A stretch of DNA of 64,000 nt from Promethearchaeia archaeon. GTDB taxonomy: Archaea; Asgardarchaeota; Lokiarchaeia; Sigyniarchaeales; SOKP01. Below are positions 8,924 to 18,758 of this stretch, piece by piece; positions within the stretch are counted from its first letter, which is position 1, and every line of letters starts with the position of its first letter. The position numbers were made by a program, and so were the translations under genes. The notes under the pieces were generated by a model. That model was not told the DNA's origin and searched no databases. It was given only the letters and a program-made list of their open reading frames with translations. The stretch spans positions 1 through 64,000 of the forward strand of contig JAHQWH010000189.1 in the NCBI GenBank assembly GCA_029856105.1. Reading direction: 5' to 3'.

Positions 8924-10492
8924 ATGTTTGTTGCTGCATTAGATTTAGGAACAACTGGTTGTAGAACATTTATTTTTGATTTAGCTGGAACTATAATCGC
9001 AAGCGATTATCAAGAATGGGAGAGTTTCTACCCTACGCCTTCCTATGTGGAACAGGATGCTAATGTGTGGTGGAAATCAATTAAAAGTACGATTGAGCGA
9101 GCAATAAAGAAGAGCGGGGTAGATAAAAGCGAGATTGTAAGTTGCTCAATTACCAACCAAATTTCAGAAAATTAATTTCTGGAAGGTCAAAGAGAAACAA
9201 TCGTACCTGTTGATAAGGAAGGAACTCCATTACATAACGCATTAGTTTGGCAAGATAGACGGACAACTGAACAGGTAGACTTTATAAAAAATAAAATAGG
9301 AATAGATAAAATTTATAGTACTACGGGTTTAACAATAGATCCGTATTTTTCAGCTACAAAGATTCTTTGGTTTAAAGACGAAAAGCCAGACATCTATCAG
9401 AAAACACATAAATTCTTGCTAGTTTCAGATTTTATAATCTATAAACTAACAGGAAAATATGTTAGTGATTTTAGTAATTTAAGTAGAACGATGTTATTTG
9501 ATATAAATAAACTCAAATATTCAGAAGATATTGCCTCTGAGTTAGAAATAGATTTGGATAAAATGCCAGATGCTATTGAAAGCGGAGTTGATATAGGAGA
9601 GATCGCTACAGAAGAGACTTTATTCGATAAAAAAACCTTGGTTGTTACAGGAGCAGGAGACCAACAAGCAGCAGCCCTAGGAGTGGGCGTCGTCTCTCCT
9701 GGGAGGATAAAATTAACGACTGGAACTGGAAGCTTTATTTTAGCTTATTTGGAAAAACCCAATTTCGACCCACAAAAGCGAGTATTGTGTAGTTGTCACG
9801 CAATCCCGGGGGCTTGGATCCAAGAAGCGAGTATTTTTACAAGTGGAGCTTTTCTAAGGTGGTTTAGGGACCAACTCGGAAGAGATGAATGCATAAAGGC
9901 TGAAGAACAAAATCAAGATCCTTACGTAATTCTAACGGAAGAAGCTGAAAAGTCTCCTATTGGGGCTAATGGACTATTAGCAATCCCCCATTTAGTTGGT
10001 GCTGGAGCACCATATTGGAATCCATATGCGAGAGGAATAATATATGGTTTATCTTTAGGTCATAAAAGGAGAGATATCGTTAGAGCGATTCTTGAAGGAG
10101 TAGCATTTGAAGTTAAAAAGAACATTGAAGTTTTTGGAGAGTTAGGGATTGAAACAAAAGAATTAAGGCTAACTGGAGGAGGGTCTCGCTCAGATTTTTG
10201 GAATCAAATTTATTCCGATGTATTAGGTTTAACATGCGTCAGAAATCTTATTGAAGAGGCTACATCGTTGGGAGCAGCAATACTAGCGGCTACGGGAGCA
10301 GGTTTGTTTTCAGATATCGCTAAAGCTGCCGAAAATGTGTGTAAAGTAGAAAATAAATGGAATCCTGATTTAAACCGACATGAGTTTTATCAAGATATTT
10401 ACCAATTATCGAATGATTTATACAAGTATTTAAATGAGAAAAATTTTTACAAAACTTACATCAATACGCTTCAAAATAAAAAATTAGTTTAA
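8924..10492 (+). pseudogene. FGGY-family carbohydrate kinase interrupted by one in-frame TAA
   Basis: Read through the TAA at 9173-9175, this is a full-length FGGY kinase of about 522 codons with no other defect. It has the ALDLGTTGCR ATP-binding start, NALVWQDRR, GAGDQQAAALG, a TGTGSF loop and LTGGGSRSDFWNQI, most like xylulokinase/glycerol kinase. The ATG at 8924 is preferred over the in-frame GTG at 8915. The stop sits inside a 30-nt in-frame insertion between NQ and RET of the conserved SITNQ-RETIV motif. The intact FGGY paralogue at 22922 has the same motif continuous (SSCTQRIATVF). It is either a recently killed gene or a gene decoded by splicing or recoding. The sugar substrate is unknown. 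Confidence 0.85.
9161..9190 (+). other. 30-nt in-frame stop-containing hairpin insertion
   Basis: The insert interrupts NQ|RET. A 9-bp stem (TTTCAGAAA at 9162-9170 with TTTCTGGAA at 9176-9184, one G-T pair) closes on the 5-nt loop ATTAA, whose last three bases are the in-frame TAA. CAAA occurs at both junctions (9158-9161 and 9188-9191), and the codon CAA directly precedes both the insert and the resumed reading frame. Confidence 0.75.
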
Positions 10493-10596
10493 ATCTTACA
10501 CTTTTTAAATGTCTTCTCCAAAATCAAACAACAATAAACAATTTTAAATATTTAGTTTGTTATAAATTTTTTATATAAAATAGAATAGTGAAAAAA

Positions 10597-11193
10597 ATGG
10601 AAGAATCAAATATTGATTATAGAGGCAATTTTACTTCAAAACAAAGGGCAGTAGGAGAATTATTTTATATTTTTATTGTTATTGCGTGCTTAATTACAGT
10701 TACAGGAGGCATATGGTCAATATTTGACTTTGTAATGCCAACTGGAAAATTTGAAACTTTTTTAAACCTTAATTTAGGATACCAAATCGCAATAATCGCT
10801 GGATTTTTAGCAGGATTGTTCTTTCTTTTAATATTTTTCTTTGGGTTATTCAAGAAAGGAAGAAAATGGGTTTTACTGTTTATTTTTAATTTAAATGAAG
10901 TTGAAGAAAAGTATAAAAATCGTTTGGATGTTAAAATCGCAGCTGGAGGTTTGTTATTAAGTTTAATGGCAATTATTATTGGAATTATAATCGCTGTAAT
11001 TCAAGAGATATTTGGAAGTTCTAGTAGTACTTCGCCCTTTTCGGGATTGTTGGCATCTTTTACATCAGGTAACTGGATATTATTCACAGGAGTTTCAGTA
11101 TTTGCAGTTTTAGCCATCGCAATGTTTTTAATCTATTTTTGGAAGAATGGTTATTATCTCATATTAAAAATAATGGGCGTTTTAGAAAAATAA
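10597..11193 (+). CDS. Four-pass membrane protein, unknown
   Basis: A 198-residue protein with about four transmembrane helices: after a ~20-residue polar N-terminus (IFIVIACLITVTGGIW), near 70 (IAIIAGFLAGLFFLLIF), near 120 (LLLSLMAIIIGIIIAVI) and near 170 (ILFTGVSVFAVLAIAMF). The ATG at 10597 is preferred over the GTG at 10588. It stands alone between the interrupted kinase and the HerA gene. I do not recognise the family and see no catalytic motif. Confidence 0.65.
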   Translation: MEESNIDYRGNFTSKQRAVGELFYIFIVIACLITVTGGIWSIFDFVMPTGKFETFLNLNLGYQIAIIAGFLAGLFFLLIFFFGLFKKGRKWVLLFIFNLNEVEEKYKNRLDVKIAAGGLLLSLMAIIIGIIIAVIQEIFGSSSSTSPFSGLLASFTSGNWILFTGVSVFAVLAIAMFLIYFWKNGYYLILKIMGVLEK

Positions 11194-11308
11194 TATACCC
11201 CAAACTTTTTTTACTACTTATTTTTTATTTTAAATATTTACTTCAATCAAATCAGTAAATTCTCTCTCTTATCTTATTTTTATTAATTAAGCGTCATATC
11301 TAAAATCA

Positions 11309-12835
11309 ATGCCCTTTAAGGTTGGTATTGTTTTTAATTTTCTTCAATTACCTGATGTTTCTAAGTACCCATTCGTAATTAACAAACGAAGTGACGATAT
11401 AATTGTTAAAAAGGGATTGTTTGTATCCACTAGAACAATTGAGGGTTATTTAATCGGCATAATTGAGAAAATTGTTTTAATAAACGAATATTTCTCGGAT
11501 GCCTTAACAATTAAATCCTATAACAGCAAAAATAATCCCAATATTCTCAAAGGGCTATTTCCTAGTGACGATTTTGAATATGCTATAGCTATCGTTAAGA
11601 ATTTAGGGATTATAGAGTTTAAAGAGGATAGCGAAAAAGAAATTAGATTAATAACAAGGATGACATATCCTGCGAGTCCCGGCAAAGAAGTTTATTTGGT
11701 AGAAGAAGACATTCTAAATAATTTTATAGGCTTCGATAAAGTGTATGGTTTAAATTTAGGAAAATTAAGGGTATCAAATATCGATGCTTATATAAACATG
11801 AATCGATTATTGAATAAACACCTTGCCATTCTTTCGATATCGGGAGGTGGTAAAAGTTATCTTACTTCTATTATTATTGAAGAATTATTAACAAGAAATA
11901 AAACTTTTGGAACGCCCGCAATTATTATGATTGATGTCCATGGAGAATACAAATATCTAAGTGCAACCTCTACTATAAAAAATAAAGTTAAAGTTATAGA
12001 CACTTCATATTTTCAAATTTCAGTACCTAGATTGAGTGCTTATTCTTTTAAAAAATACCAAGAGCAAATATCTAACGTACAAATAAGAGAATTATCTAAG
12101 TACATTAAAATGTTAAGAAAAAATAAAGATTTAAAGAATAATTATAATCTAAATAACATTATAGATGTAATTGAAAAAGAATCTGATGGTAATAAAAGTA
12201 CAAAACAAGCTTTAGTCGGATGGCTTTCTGATTTAGAACGTTTAACCCTTTTTGGTTCGCAAGAAAACCCAATTTTAAAGAAAGTCATAAATCAAGGAGA
12301 AATTACTATTTTTAATCTTCAAAACGAAATTTCGATTCGTAAAAAACAAATTATGGTTGATTATATTTGTAGTCGTTTGTTTTATCTAAGAAGAATGAAT
12401 GAAATTCCCCCTTTTTTACTAATTATTGAAGAGGCTCACCAATTTGCTCCTGAAGCAGCTCATTCTAAGGCACTATCTAAACATATAATTGAAACCGTCG
12501 CCAGGGAGGGAAGGAAATTCATGGCGTGTTTATGTTTAATAAGCCAGAGACCCAAAAAGTTAAGCACAACTGCTCTATCTCAAATTAACTCAAAGTTAAT
12601 TCTAAATATTAAGAACCCATACGATTTAAAGCATTTAATGGATAGTTCAGAGGCTATCACTAAAGAATACGCTGATATGATTTCAAGTTTAGGAGTAGGT
12701 GAAATGTTATTGATGGGGAATGCTGTAAATTATCCTATATTTTTAAAAATAAGGGAGAGAAAATTAACATCTCAAATTGAAAATATATCTTTAGCTCAAG
12801 TGTGTTTAAATTGGAAAAAATTCCAATCAGTTTAG
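11309..12835 (+). CDS. herA: HerA-like helicase/ATPase
   Basis: A 508-residue hexameric-type DNA translocase. The N-terminal ~160 residues are beta-rich and fit the HAS-barrel. Walker A is SISGGGKSY near residue 180, a MIDVHGEY strand follows, Walker B is FLLIIEEAHQFAPE near residue 375, and the arginine-finger segment is VAREGRKF. HerA usually works with NurA, Mre11 and Rad50 in end resection; none of these is adjacent here. The C-terminus overlaps the convergent small gene by 9 nt. It is shorter and much closer to canonical HerA than the ATPase at 1453. A role as a defence-linked HerA cannot be excluded. Confidence 0.85.
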   Translation: MPFKVGIVFNFLQLPDVSKYPFVINKRSDDIIVKKGLFVSTRTIEGYLIGIIEKIVLINEYFSDALTIKSYNSKNNPNILKGLFPSDDFEYAIAIVKNLGIIEFKEDSEKEIRLITRMTYPASPGKEVYLVEEDILNNFIGFDKVYGLNLGKLRVSNIDAYINMNRLLNKHLAILSISGGGKSYLTSIIIEELLTRNKTFGTPAIIMIDVHGEYKYLSATSTIKNKVKVIDTSYFQISVPRLSAYSFKKYQEQISNVQIRELSKYIKMLRKNKDLKNNYNLNNIIDVIEKESDGNKSTKQALVGWLSDLERLTLFGSQENPILKKVINQGEITIFNLQNEISIRKKQIMVDYICSRLFYLRRMNEIPPFLLIIEEAHQFAPEAAHSKALSKHIIETVAREGRKFMACLCLISQRPKKLSTTALSQINSKLILNIKNPYDLKHLMDSSEAITKEYADMISSLGVGEMLLMGNAVNYPIFLKIRERKLTSQIENISLAQVCLNWKKFQSV

Positions 12836-13024
12836 GTCTTCCAGAATTTCTTCTCTAATTTTTTGAGATTGTTTATTAAGCACAATCATCTTTTTGGTTT
12901 TTGAGACTCGGAAGACGTTAATAATAGTTCGGCTTTCTAATTTCATTAATAATTCTTCTAACATCAATGGGTTAATGTAAGGGAATTCCTTTTTAAGTAG
13001 TTCTTCCAATCGTTTATTTAACAC
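12827..13024 (-). CDS. Small winged-helix-like protein
   Basis: From the GTG at 13024 this is 65 residues. Helices LNKRLEELLKKEFP and LMLEELLMKLESR are followed by a beta hairpin (INVFRVSKTKKMIVL) and a last helix, the order of a winged-helix domain. The frame stays open upstream to a TGA just before 13103 and codes plausible helical protein, and GGTGAT, a perfect archaeal ribosome binding site, sits at 13105-13110 with no ATG, GTG or TTG in this frame at the right distance. The true start may therefore be a non-standard ATA/ATC near 13100. It overlaps the end of herA by 9 nt. It is perhaps a transcription regulator. Confidence 0.5.
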   Translation of the reverse strand: MLNKRLEELLKKEFPYINPLMLEELLMKLESRTIINVFRVSKTKKMIVLNKQSQKIREEILEDLN

Positions 13025-13182
13025 TTCTCCTTTATTTTTAACTAGGATATCGATTAAAGAATTTACTACAGGCTTTTGATTCCAACGTTGTGTTTCGATT
13101 ATTGATCACCTTTTAATTAATTTTAGATAAAAATAAGTCTAATGCAATTAAAATGATTTTTCTCAAATTAACTTTATGAATA

Positions 13183-15414
13183 TTACGAAACCATTCGATC
13201 TTCTTTGGATTGTTCAATTATTCTACTTTTAAATTTTTCTACAAAATTTTCATACGATTTAATTACTTCGGGTAATATACTAGGGTTAATTAATTCTGTT
13301 GCCTGCTTAAAATGCTCTTTCGTAATTTTTCTTGCTCTTATATTTTCTCTAAGGGCAATCATACCCGCCTCGCGACATAATGTCTCAATATCCGCACCAG
13401 AGAAACCATTTAATGTCTTATTTAAGACATCCAAATCTATATTATTCGCAAGTGGCATATCTTTAGTAAATAATTTTAATATTTCAACTCTTCCTATTTC
13501 ATCAGGCGGGGGTACCAATAACATCCTATCAATTCTTCCAGGTCGGATTAAAGCGGGGTCTAAAATATCAGGGCGATTGGTAGCAGCAATCACCACTATA
13601 TCTTTCTTAACTTCTAAACCATCTAATTCAGTTAAAAATTGTGAAAGAACTTTTTCGGATACTCCTGAATCTGTAGTATGTCTACCTCTACTTGGAGCTA
13701 TTGAATCAAATTCATCAAAAAAGATAATACATGGTGCTGCCATTTTTGCTTTTCGGAAAACTTCGCGAATTGCTTTTTCGCTTTCTCCAACGTATTTAGA
13801 TAGCAATTCAGGTCCTTTAATAGAGATAAAATTAGCTTTACTTTCGTGTGCAACTGCCCTTGCCAAAAGTGTTTTTCCACACCCGGGTGGTCCATATAAT
13901 AAGACCCCTCTAGGGGGTTTTATTCCCATACGCTCAAAAATTTTTGGATGCGATAAAGGCCAATCTACAGCCTCTATTAGTTTCTGTTTTAATTCCTCTA
14001 ATCCACCTATCTGCTCCCAAGAGACATTTGGTATTTCAACGAATACTTCTCTTATTCCAGATGGCATTACTTCCTTTAAAGCCTCCTCAAAATCAGCTTT
14101 AGTTATCTTCATTTGTTCAAGTAATTCAGGATCTATCATTTCAGAATCTAAATCAATCTTTGGTAAATACCTCCTAAGAGCTGCCATCGCAGCTTCTCTA
14201 CACACTGCCATAATATCTGCACCAACGAATCCATGAGTAACATTAGCATATTCTTTTAAAGATATTTTTTCGAGAGGCATATTTCTCGTATGAATTTGAA
14301 AAACTTCTCTTCTTCCTTTTTCATTTGGAACTTTTATCTCAATTTCGCGATCAAATCTACCTGGACGCCTTAACGCGGGATCTAAACTATTAGGTCTATT
14401 TGTTGCTCCAATAACGATAACTCTTCCTCTACTATGTAACCCATCCATTAAGGCTAATAATTGAGCAACAACCCTTCGCTCTACTTCGCCAGTTACAGTT
14501 TCTCTTTTTGGGGCAATTGCATCGATCTCATCTATAAATATTATTGATGGGCTTTTTTCTTCAGCGTCGATAAATATTTTTCGTAGTTTTTTCTCAGATT
14601 CGCCATAAAATTTGCTCATAATTTCTGGACCGTTTATTGAAATAAAATAAGCTTCACTTTCATTAGCTACAGCTCTCGCTAACAGAGTTTTTCCGCAACC
14701 AGGAGGTCCCCTTAGTAAAATTCCTTTGGGGGGATCAATACCTAGACGTTTAAATAAAGAGGGGTGTCTTAGTGGAAGTTCAACCATTTCTCTAACCCTT
14801 TGTATCTCGCGATCTAATCCACCAACATCCTCATAGGTAACATAATCAGCTCCCCTTTCTTCGTCTTCAGTAATACGTTCGCTAATATGTAGAGCTGTTT
14901 CGGGTTTGATTATACAAACTCCACTTGGTCTTATGCTTATAACTTTAAACGTAATCTCTCGACTTATTCCTATTGAGATAAATATAAAATCATCAATCGT
15001 AACTGGATAATTATTAAGTTTTCGTTTAACGAAAGTTTCGAATCTGGGATTAGATTTTATTTTTACGCTTATTGGTGCTAAAACAATATTTTGAGCGGGG
15101 TGAGCGTTAACTTTCTGAATTTGGATTGTTTCATCTATACTTGCTCCCGTATTATTTTTTAATCTAGAATCGATGCGAATAATGCCTAATCCACTATCTT
15201 GGGGATAACTCGGCCAAGCAATTCCCGCACTTTCTTTCTTTCCAGAAAGAGCGATGACATCGCCAGTTTGAATGTTTAACTTTTCCATAGTTTCTTGATC
15301 AATTCTAGCAATATTACGGCCAATATCCCTTTTTTTAGCTTCTTGCACCCGTAGTGCAACTATTTGTGAATCTTTACTATTTGGTCCCTTTTTATCGTTC
15401 TCTTTAGTTGACAT
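13183..15414 (-). CDS. cdc48: CDC48/VAT AAA+ ATPase (p97 homologue)
   Basis: From the ATG at 15414 (a further in-frame ATG lies at 15432) the protein has 743 residues, the usual CDC48 length. It has the N-domain with double-psi barrel (~10-190), then D1 and D2 AAA modules, each with Walker [14 protein letters not shown] and Walker B ([12 protein letters not shown] in D1, [12 protein letters not shown] in D2). Arginine-finger RPGRFDRE and RPGRIDR segments are present. It unfolds or extracts proteins using ATP, feeding the proteasome. It is the last gene of the minus-strand group that starts with aIF5A. The C-terminal tail ends in a hydrophilic stretch without a classical HbYX motif. Confidence 0.95.
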   Translation of the reverse strand: MSTKENDKKGPNSKDSQIVALRVQEAKKRDIGRNIARIDQETMEKLNIQTGDVIALSGKKESAGIAWPSYPQDSGLGIIRIDSRLKNNTGASIDETIQIQKVNAHPAQNIVLAPISVKIKSNPRFETFVKRKLNNYPVTIDDFIFISIGISREITFKVISIRPSGVCIIKPETALHISERITEDEERGADYVTYEDVGGLDREIQRVREMVELPLRHPSLFKRLGIDPPKGILLRGPPGCGKTLLARAVANESEAYFISINGPEIMSKFYGESEKKLRKIFIDAEEKSPSIIFIDEIDAIAPKRETVTGEVERRVVAQLLALMDGLHSRGRVIVIGATNRPNSLDPALRRPGRFDREIEIKVPNEKGRREVFQIHTRNMPLEKISLKEYANVTHGFVGADIMAVCREAAMAALRRYLPKIDLDSEMIDPELLEQMKITKADFEEALKEVMPSGIREVFVEIPNVSWEQIGGLEELKQKLIEAVDWPLSHPKIFERMGIKPPRGVLLYGPPGCGKTLLARAVAHESKANFISIKGPELLSKYVGESEKAIREVFRKAKMAAPCIIFFDEFDSIAPSRGRHTTDSGVSEKVLSQFLTELDGLEVKKDIVVIAATNRPDILDPALIRPGRIDRMLLVPPPDEIGRVEILKLFTKDMPLANNIDLDVLNKTLNGFSGADIETLCREAGMIALRENIRARKITKEHFKQATELINPSILPEVIKSYENFVEKFKSRIIEQSKEDRMVS

Positions 15415-15507
15415 TTTTGATCGAATAAACAAAATTTAATTTTCAATATATATAAAGTAATAATTTTGTAAAAATTTTTCCTTTTTTTCTAATATTAAGT
15501 TTTAATT

Positions 15508-16557
15508 TTATTTGAAGAAGTTGTCCAAGGACACTTGTTTTTTAGAAGAGGCTTGCTTTTTCAACCGTTCAATTGCGTTTTCAACCCTGATTTTTGAAAA
15601 ATTGTGTTCCTCTATCAGTAATTCTTTAACTTTATCGTAATTAATTTTTCCCCACATTATCTTTGGATATTTTTTTTTTACATCTGGATATAAAAAGATA
15701 TCTTTTATTTGATCAATCATTTCTTTTTCTAGTTGAATTTCTATGTTACCAATTTTTACATTGTTTTTTAAAATATTTTCTAAGGAACCAAATTTCTTGA
15801 TTAGGTCATAAGCCTTATGTTGGCCAATTCCCTTAATTCCAGGGAAAAAATCAGTTCCTATTAAAATCCCCATCTCTATCAATTGTTCTCGAGTAATATT
15901 TAAATTTTCAAGAAATTTAGATAATGAAATGTATTCTATATCTAAAGTGACTGTAGTATCTCTAACCTTTTTACTTCTGCTTATTGCGAAATTTCTAATT
16001 AACCTTTTTCCTCCAAATAATAATGTGTCATAATCCTGGGATGCACAAGCCCAAGCATCACCAGCTTCAACTAGAAAGGCAGATTGAGCCTCACCTTCAG
16101 AGCTCGCCTCTACAATTGGAATCCCCAGATTTTTTAATAATTTTTTACTATCTTCAATCATATTCGTATCTAATTTGGATGTCATCTGAGCGAATTTTTT
16201 CGCACCTCTAAAATCTTCCTTCTCTTGAGCTTTTATCATTTTTTCCTTAGCATCTTCTTTAATTCTCCTTCGTTCTCTTATTGTTTCTAATTTTAATTCA
16301 GAAGGAGTCCCATCAAACACATAAATTGGTTTGATGTTATACTCTAAAAAATTTATTGTTCGATAAAATAATCCGGATAGATGAGAAGTCACATTACCAT
16401 TATAATCTTTTAAAGGAGTGCCATCTCTTTGCCTAATAATTGCTAAAAATTGATAGATCGTGTTAAATGCATCAATGGCAATCTGTTTATTTAATAGGTT
16501 ATCAAATGTAATTGTCCTTCTTACATCTTTCACTAATTCGTTTATTTTAGTACCCAT
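15508..16557 (-). CDS. fen: Flap endonuclease 1
   Basis: 349 residues, the full archaeal FEN1 length. The N-region (IDAFNTIYQFL, then VFDGTPSELK) and the internal region (EASSEGEAQSAFLVEAG, then ASQDYDTLLFG) carry the acidic metal-binding residues. GIKGIGQHKAYDLIKKFG is the helix-hairpin-helix. The last residues, QVSLDNFF, form a PCNA-binding PIP box. It cuts 5' flaps during Okazaki fragment maturation and long-patch repair. It lies between NOB1 and CDC48 on the same strand; the AT-only gap to CDC48 is about 90 nt. Confidence 0.95.
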   Translation of the reverse strand: MGTKINELVKDVRRTITFDNLLNKQIAIDAFNTIYQFLAIIRQRDGTPLKDYNGNVTSHLSGLFYRTINFLEYNIKPIYVFDGTPSELKLETIRERRRIKEDAKEKMIKAQEKEDFRGAKKFAQMTSKLDTNMIEDSKKLLKNLGIPIVEASSEGEAQSAFLVEAGDAWACASQDYDTLLFGGKRLIRNFAISRSKKVRDTTVTLDIEYISLSKFLENLNITREQLIEMGILIGTDFFPGIKGIGQHKAYDLIKKFGSLENILKNNVKIGNIEIQLEKEMIDQIKDIFLYPDVKKKYPKIMWGKINYDKVKELLIEEHNFSKIRVENAIERLKKQASSKKQVSLDNFFK

Positions 16558-16616
16558 GTTTTATCTTTTTTATTTTTATCTAATATTAATTTATATTTTT
16601 TCCTATTTATTTTGCA

Positions 16617-17171
16617 TTATATTTTTTCCTTTATTAGTGGTCTTCTTTTTAGTTTAGAACCACACATTTCACAAATTTTATTAAAATCTTTAGGTTTGAA
16701 AATTGTTTTGCAATGGGGGCAATATATCTCAAAAAATATCTTTTCTTTTATACCCTCCTTAAACATAGGCATAAATTTTATCTTTAATTCGCTACATAAA
16801 TTCTCCATGGAATAATCGTTTGTGTAGAGAACAATCTCTTGGTTATATGTGTCCATCAATTCTAAAGCTAATGCAATCAAATTCACATCAGCATCAGATA
16901 ACGCATTTATATCGCCCGTTAGTTTAGATTTTTCGTCTACTTTGTTAATGTAATTTTCATTAGCTTCTTTTATAATTAATTTTCCAAGTTCAACTGCCAC
17001 TTCTATTCTATGTATAATATTTCTATTCTTATCTTTATATCTTTTAACTTGAATCTCATCGATAATTTCTGGAGTAGTGAAAATTGTCTCCTTAAAAAAA
17101 TTGAAATCGATACCTTTTAAAAAAATATTAGTATCAAAAACTAGAATTGAACCCTTCTTCAGGGCTATCAT
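16617..17171 (-). CDS. nob1: NOB1-like PIN endonuclease with zinc ribbon
   Basis: 184 residues. The N-terminal PIN domain starts VFDTNIFLKG, with further acidic residues in DINALSDADVNLIALA and LYTNDYSMENL. The C-terminal zinc ribbon is CPHC near 150 and CEMCG 18 residues later. In archaea this layout matures the 3' end of 16S rRNA in the pre-40S-like particle. The ATG at 17171 lies inside the end of the NAD kinase gene (38-nt overlap), so the two are translationally coupled. Start choice is fairly firm because the PIN beta-strand begins only ~10 residues in. Confidence 0.9.
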   Translation of the reverse strand: MIALKKGSILVFDTNIFLKGIDFNFFKETIFTTPEIIDEIQVKRYKDKNRNIIHRIEVAVELGKLIIKEANENYINKVDEKSKLTGDINALSDADVNLIALALELMDTYNQEIVLYTNDYSMENLCSELKIKFMPMFKEGIKEKIFFEIYCPHCKTIFKPKDFNKICEMCGSKLKRRPLIKEKI

Positions 17172-18060
17172 CTCTCGGAGGTTTTAATCCCACAATAATT
17201 TTTTTCCTTAACCGTCTAATATAATTATCGCTTATACTTCTTGAAAGACGGATAAATTTTGTATGAGAATTTGCTTTACGGATTTTGACAACTGTATTTG
17301 GTTGGATATTTTTAAAAGTTCTCTGACCATCAATTATAATTTTTGCACTTAGTCTTGGTCTTAGAAGTTGAATTTCAACTTCGCTATCAATAGGAAGTAC
17401 TATTGGTTTCAATCCTGATCTCGCAAAACTATTTAATGGCGTTATTTGCATTATATCCATTGTGGGTTTTACAATAGACCCTCCCGCACTTAGATTATAC
17501 CCCGTAGAGCCTACTGAAGTTGAAATAATAATACCATCTAAATAACTTCGATTTAGAAAACAACCATCTATTTTAACTGATATTAATAATACTTTAGAGC
17601 TTTTTGATGAAACTATTAGAACTTCGTTCAATGCATTATTTAATTTAATTTCTTCAGAAGCTTTAATTACATATGGAGCTAATTTTGAGCATTTTTCAAC
17701 TATATATTCGCCTTTTAATACGCGATTTATGTCATTAAAAACATTTCTTTCATTAGTTTCGTCTAAAAAGCCGATAGACCCAATATTTACTCCCAAAATG
17801 GGTGGAGCGTTGCGTTGTGATAGGGCACTTGCCACCCTAAGAATAGTTCCGTCTCCACCAATGGATATGAGAAATTTTGTATTCTCTGCTGTCATCTCTT
17901 TAAGATCCATACCATTGTGAGGTAAGATTTTAGGTGCGATTCTGGTTTCCAATTGAACAATTTCGCCTTTTTTCACTAAATAATCAAAAAGTCTCTTAGT
18001 TAAATTTATCGCTCTCTCTGAATCCATTCTACAAGCTAATGAAACTGCTATTTTTTCCAT
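17134..18060 (-). CDS. nadK: NAD(+) kinase
   Basis: 308 residues. FLISIGGDGTILRVA holds the GGDG ATP-binding motif (~83-97), NIGSIGFLDE follows, and SVGSTGYNLSAGGSIV is the NAD-binding signature. It phosphorylates NAD to NADP. It overlaps the NOB1 start and follows aIF5A by ~110 nt on the same strand. Length is at the upper end for archaeal enzymes because of a ~30-residue basic C-terminal tail that runs into the overlap. Confidence 0.93.
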   Translation of the reverse strand: MEKIAVSLACRMDSERAINLTKRLFDYLVKKGEIVQLETRIAPKILPHNGMDLKEMTAENTKFLISIGGDGTILRVASALSQRNAPPILGVNIGSIGFLDETNERNVFNDINRVLKGEYIVEKCSKLAPYVIKASEEIKLNNALNEVLIVSSKSSKVLLISVKIDGCFLNRSYLDGIIISTSVGSTGYNLSAGGSIVKPTMDIMQITPLNSFARSGLKPIVLPIDSEVEIQLLRPRLSAKIIIDGQRTFKNIQPNTVVKIRKANSHTKFIRLSRSISDNYIRRLRKKIIVGLKPPRDDSPEEGFNSSF

Positions 18061-18173
18061 CGAACTCAGACTTCTTTTGTATTTTTTTTTACTTTTATTG
18101 ATATTTTACAAAATTTAATAAATTTTAATAAAATAAAATTCTAATTCTGCTCAAAAAAGTTTATAATAACGTT

Positions 18174-18602
18174 CTAATTAATAATTACTCTACTTATCAA
18201 AGTTTTTCCGGCAAGTTGCCAATATTCTACTTGTGCCATCGACATTTTTCCGGGATCGGCTTGTAAATCCTTTATCTTTGCTTTTAAATCTTCCTCTGCC
18301 GGCCAAGCAACATCCACTGATTCATAGGATTCGAGATCCATGATATTAATTGATGTTTCTTCAATAAAGTTAATCTGTGCTGCACCTTTGATTATCTCGG
18401 GAATGTCAACAACGTGACCTGATGGTATGGTGAGAGATCTCTTATTATTATCAAACATTCCGACACACACTACCCGAACTTTGGCGTGTCCGTGTTTTCC
18501 AGACTTACTTCTTTCAGTAGCTTTTATAATGCACGGTTCTTCATCAACCATAATATACTGACCAGTTTTAAGCTTTTGAACTTCTGTTCTTCTTATGCTC
18601 AT
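18174..18602 (-). CDS. eif5a: Translation initiation factor aIF5A
   Basis: 142 residues with the SH3-like N-domain and OB-fold C-domain. The hypusination site is Lys36 in SKSGKHGHAKVRV. It helps ribosomes through proline-rich or stalling sequences after deoxyhypusine modification. Its start faces SRP54 across a 156-nt AT-rich divergent region (18603-18758) that must hold both promoters; T-rich and TATA-like stretches are present but no single box stands out. Confidence 0.96.
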   Translation of the reverse strand: MSIRRTEVQKLKTGQYIMVDEEPCIIKATERSKSGKHGHAKVRVVCVGMFDNNKRSLTIPSGHVVDIPEIIKGAAQINFIEETSINIMDLESYESVDVAWPAEEDLKAKIKDLQADPGKMSMAQVEYWQLAGKTLISRVIIN

Positions 18603-18758
18603 AAATTATTTTCTCCTTTTTTTTCCAACATTAGGTTTATATGAAATATTTTTTATTTTCACATATCTTTTTTTATATAATAATATCCTTATTTAAAAAA
18701 AAATATTAGTTTTTGTTAATATTAATTATTAAAACATAAAAGTAAAAATAGATTTGTT

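Noticed and set aside
9173-9175. General reassignment of TAA, or pyrrolysine decoding
   Set aside because: TAA ends many genes normally here, for example hydrolase and kinase genes themselves, and pyrrolysine uses TAG.
9416-10492. Independent gene starting at 9416 (second half of the kinase)
   Set aside because: The 80 codons between TAA 9173 and 9416 are in the same frame and code for conserved FGGY sequence, so 9416 is internal.
13205-14236. 343-codon open frame opposite the CDC48 gene
   Set aside because: Antisense shadow of a strongly conserved gene; its product has no recognisable motif.
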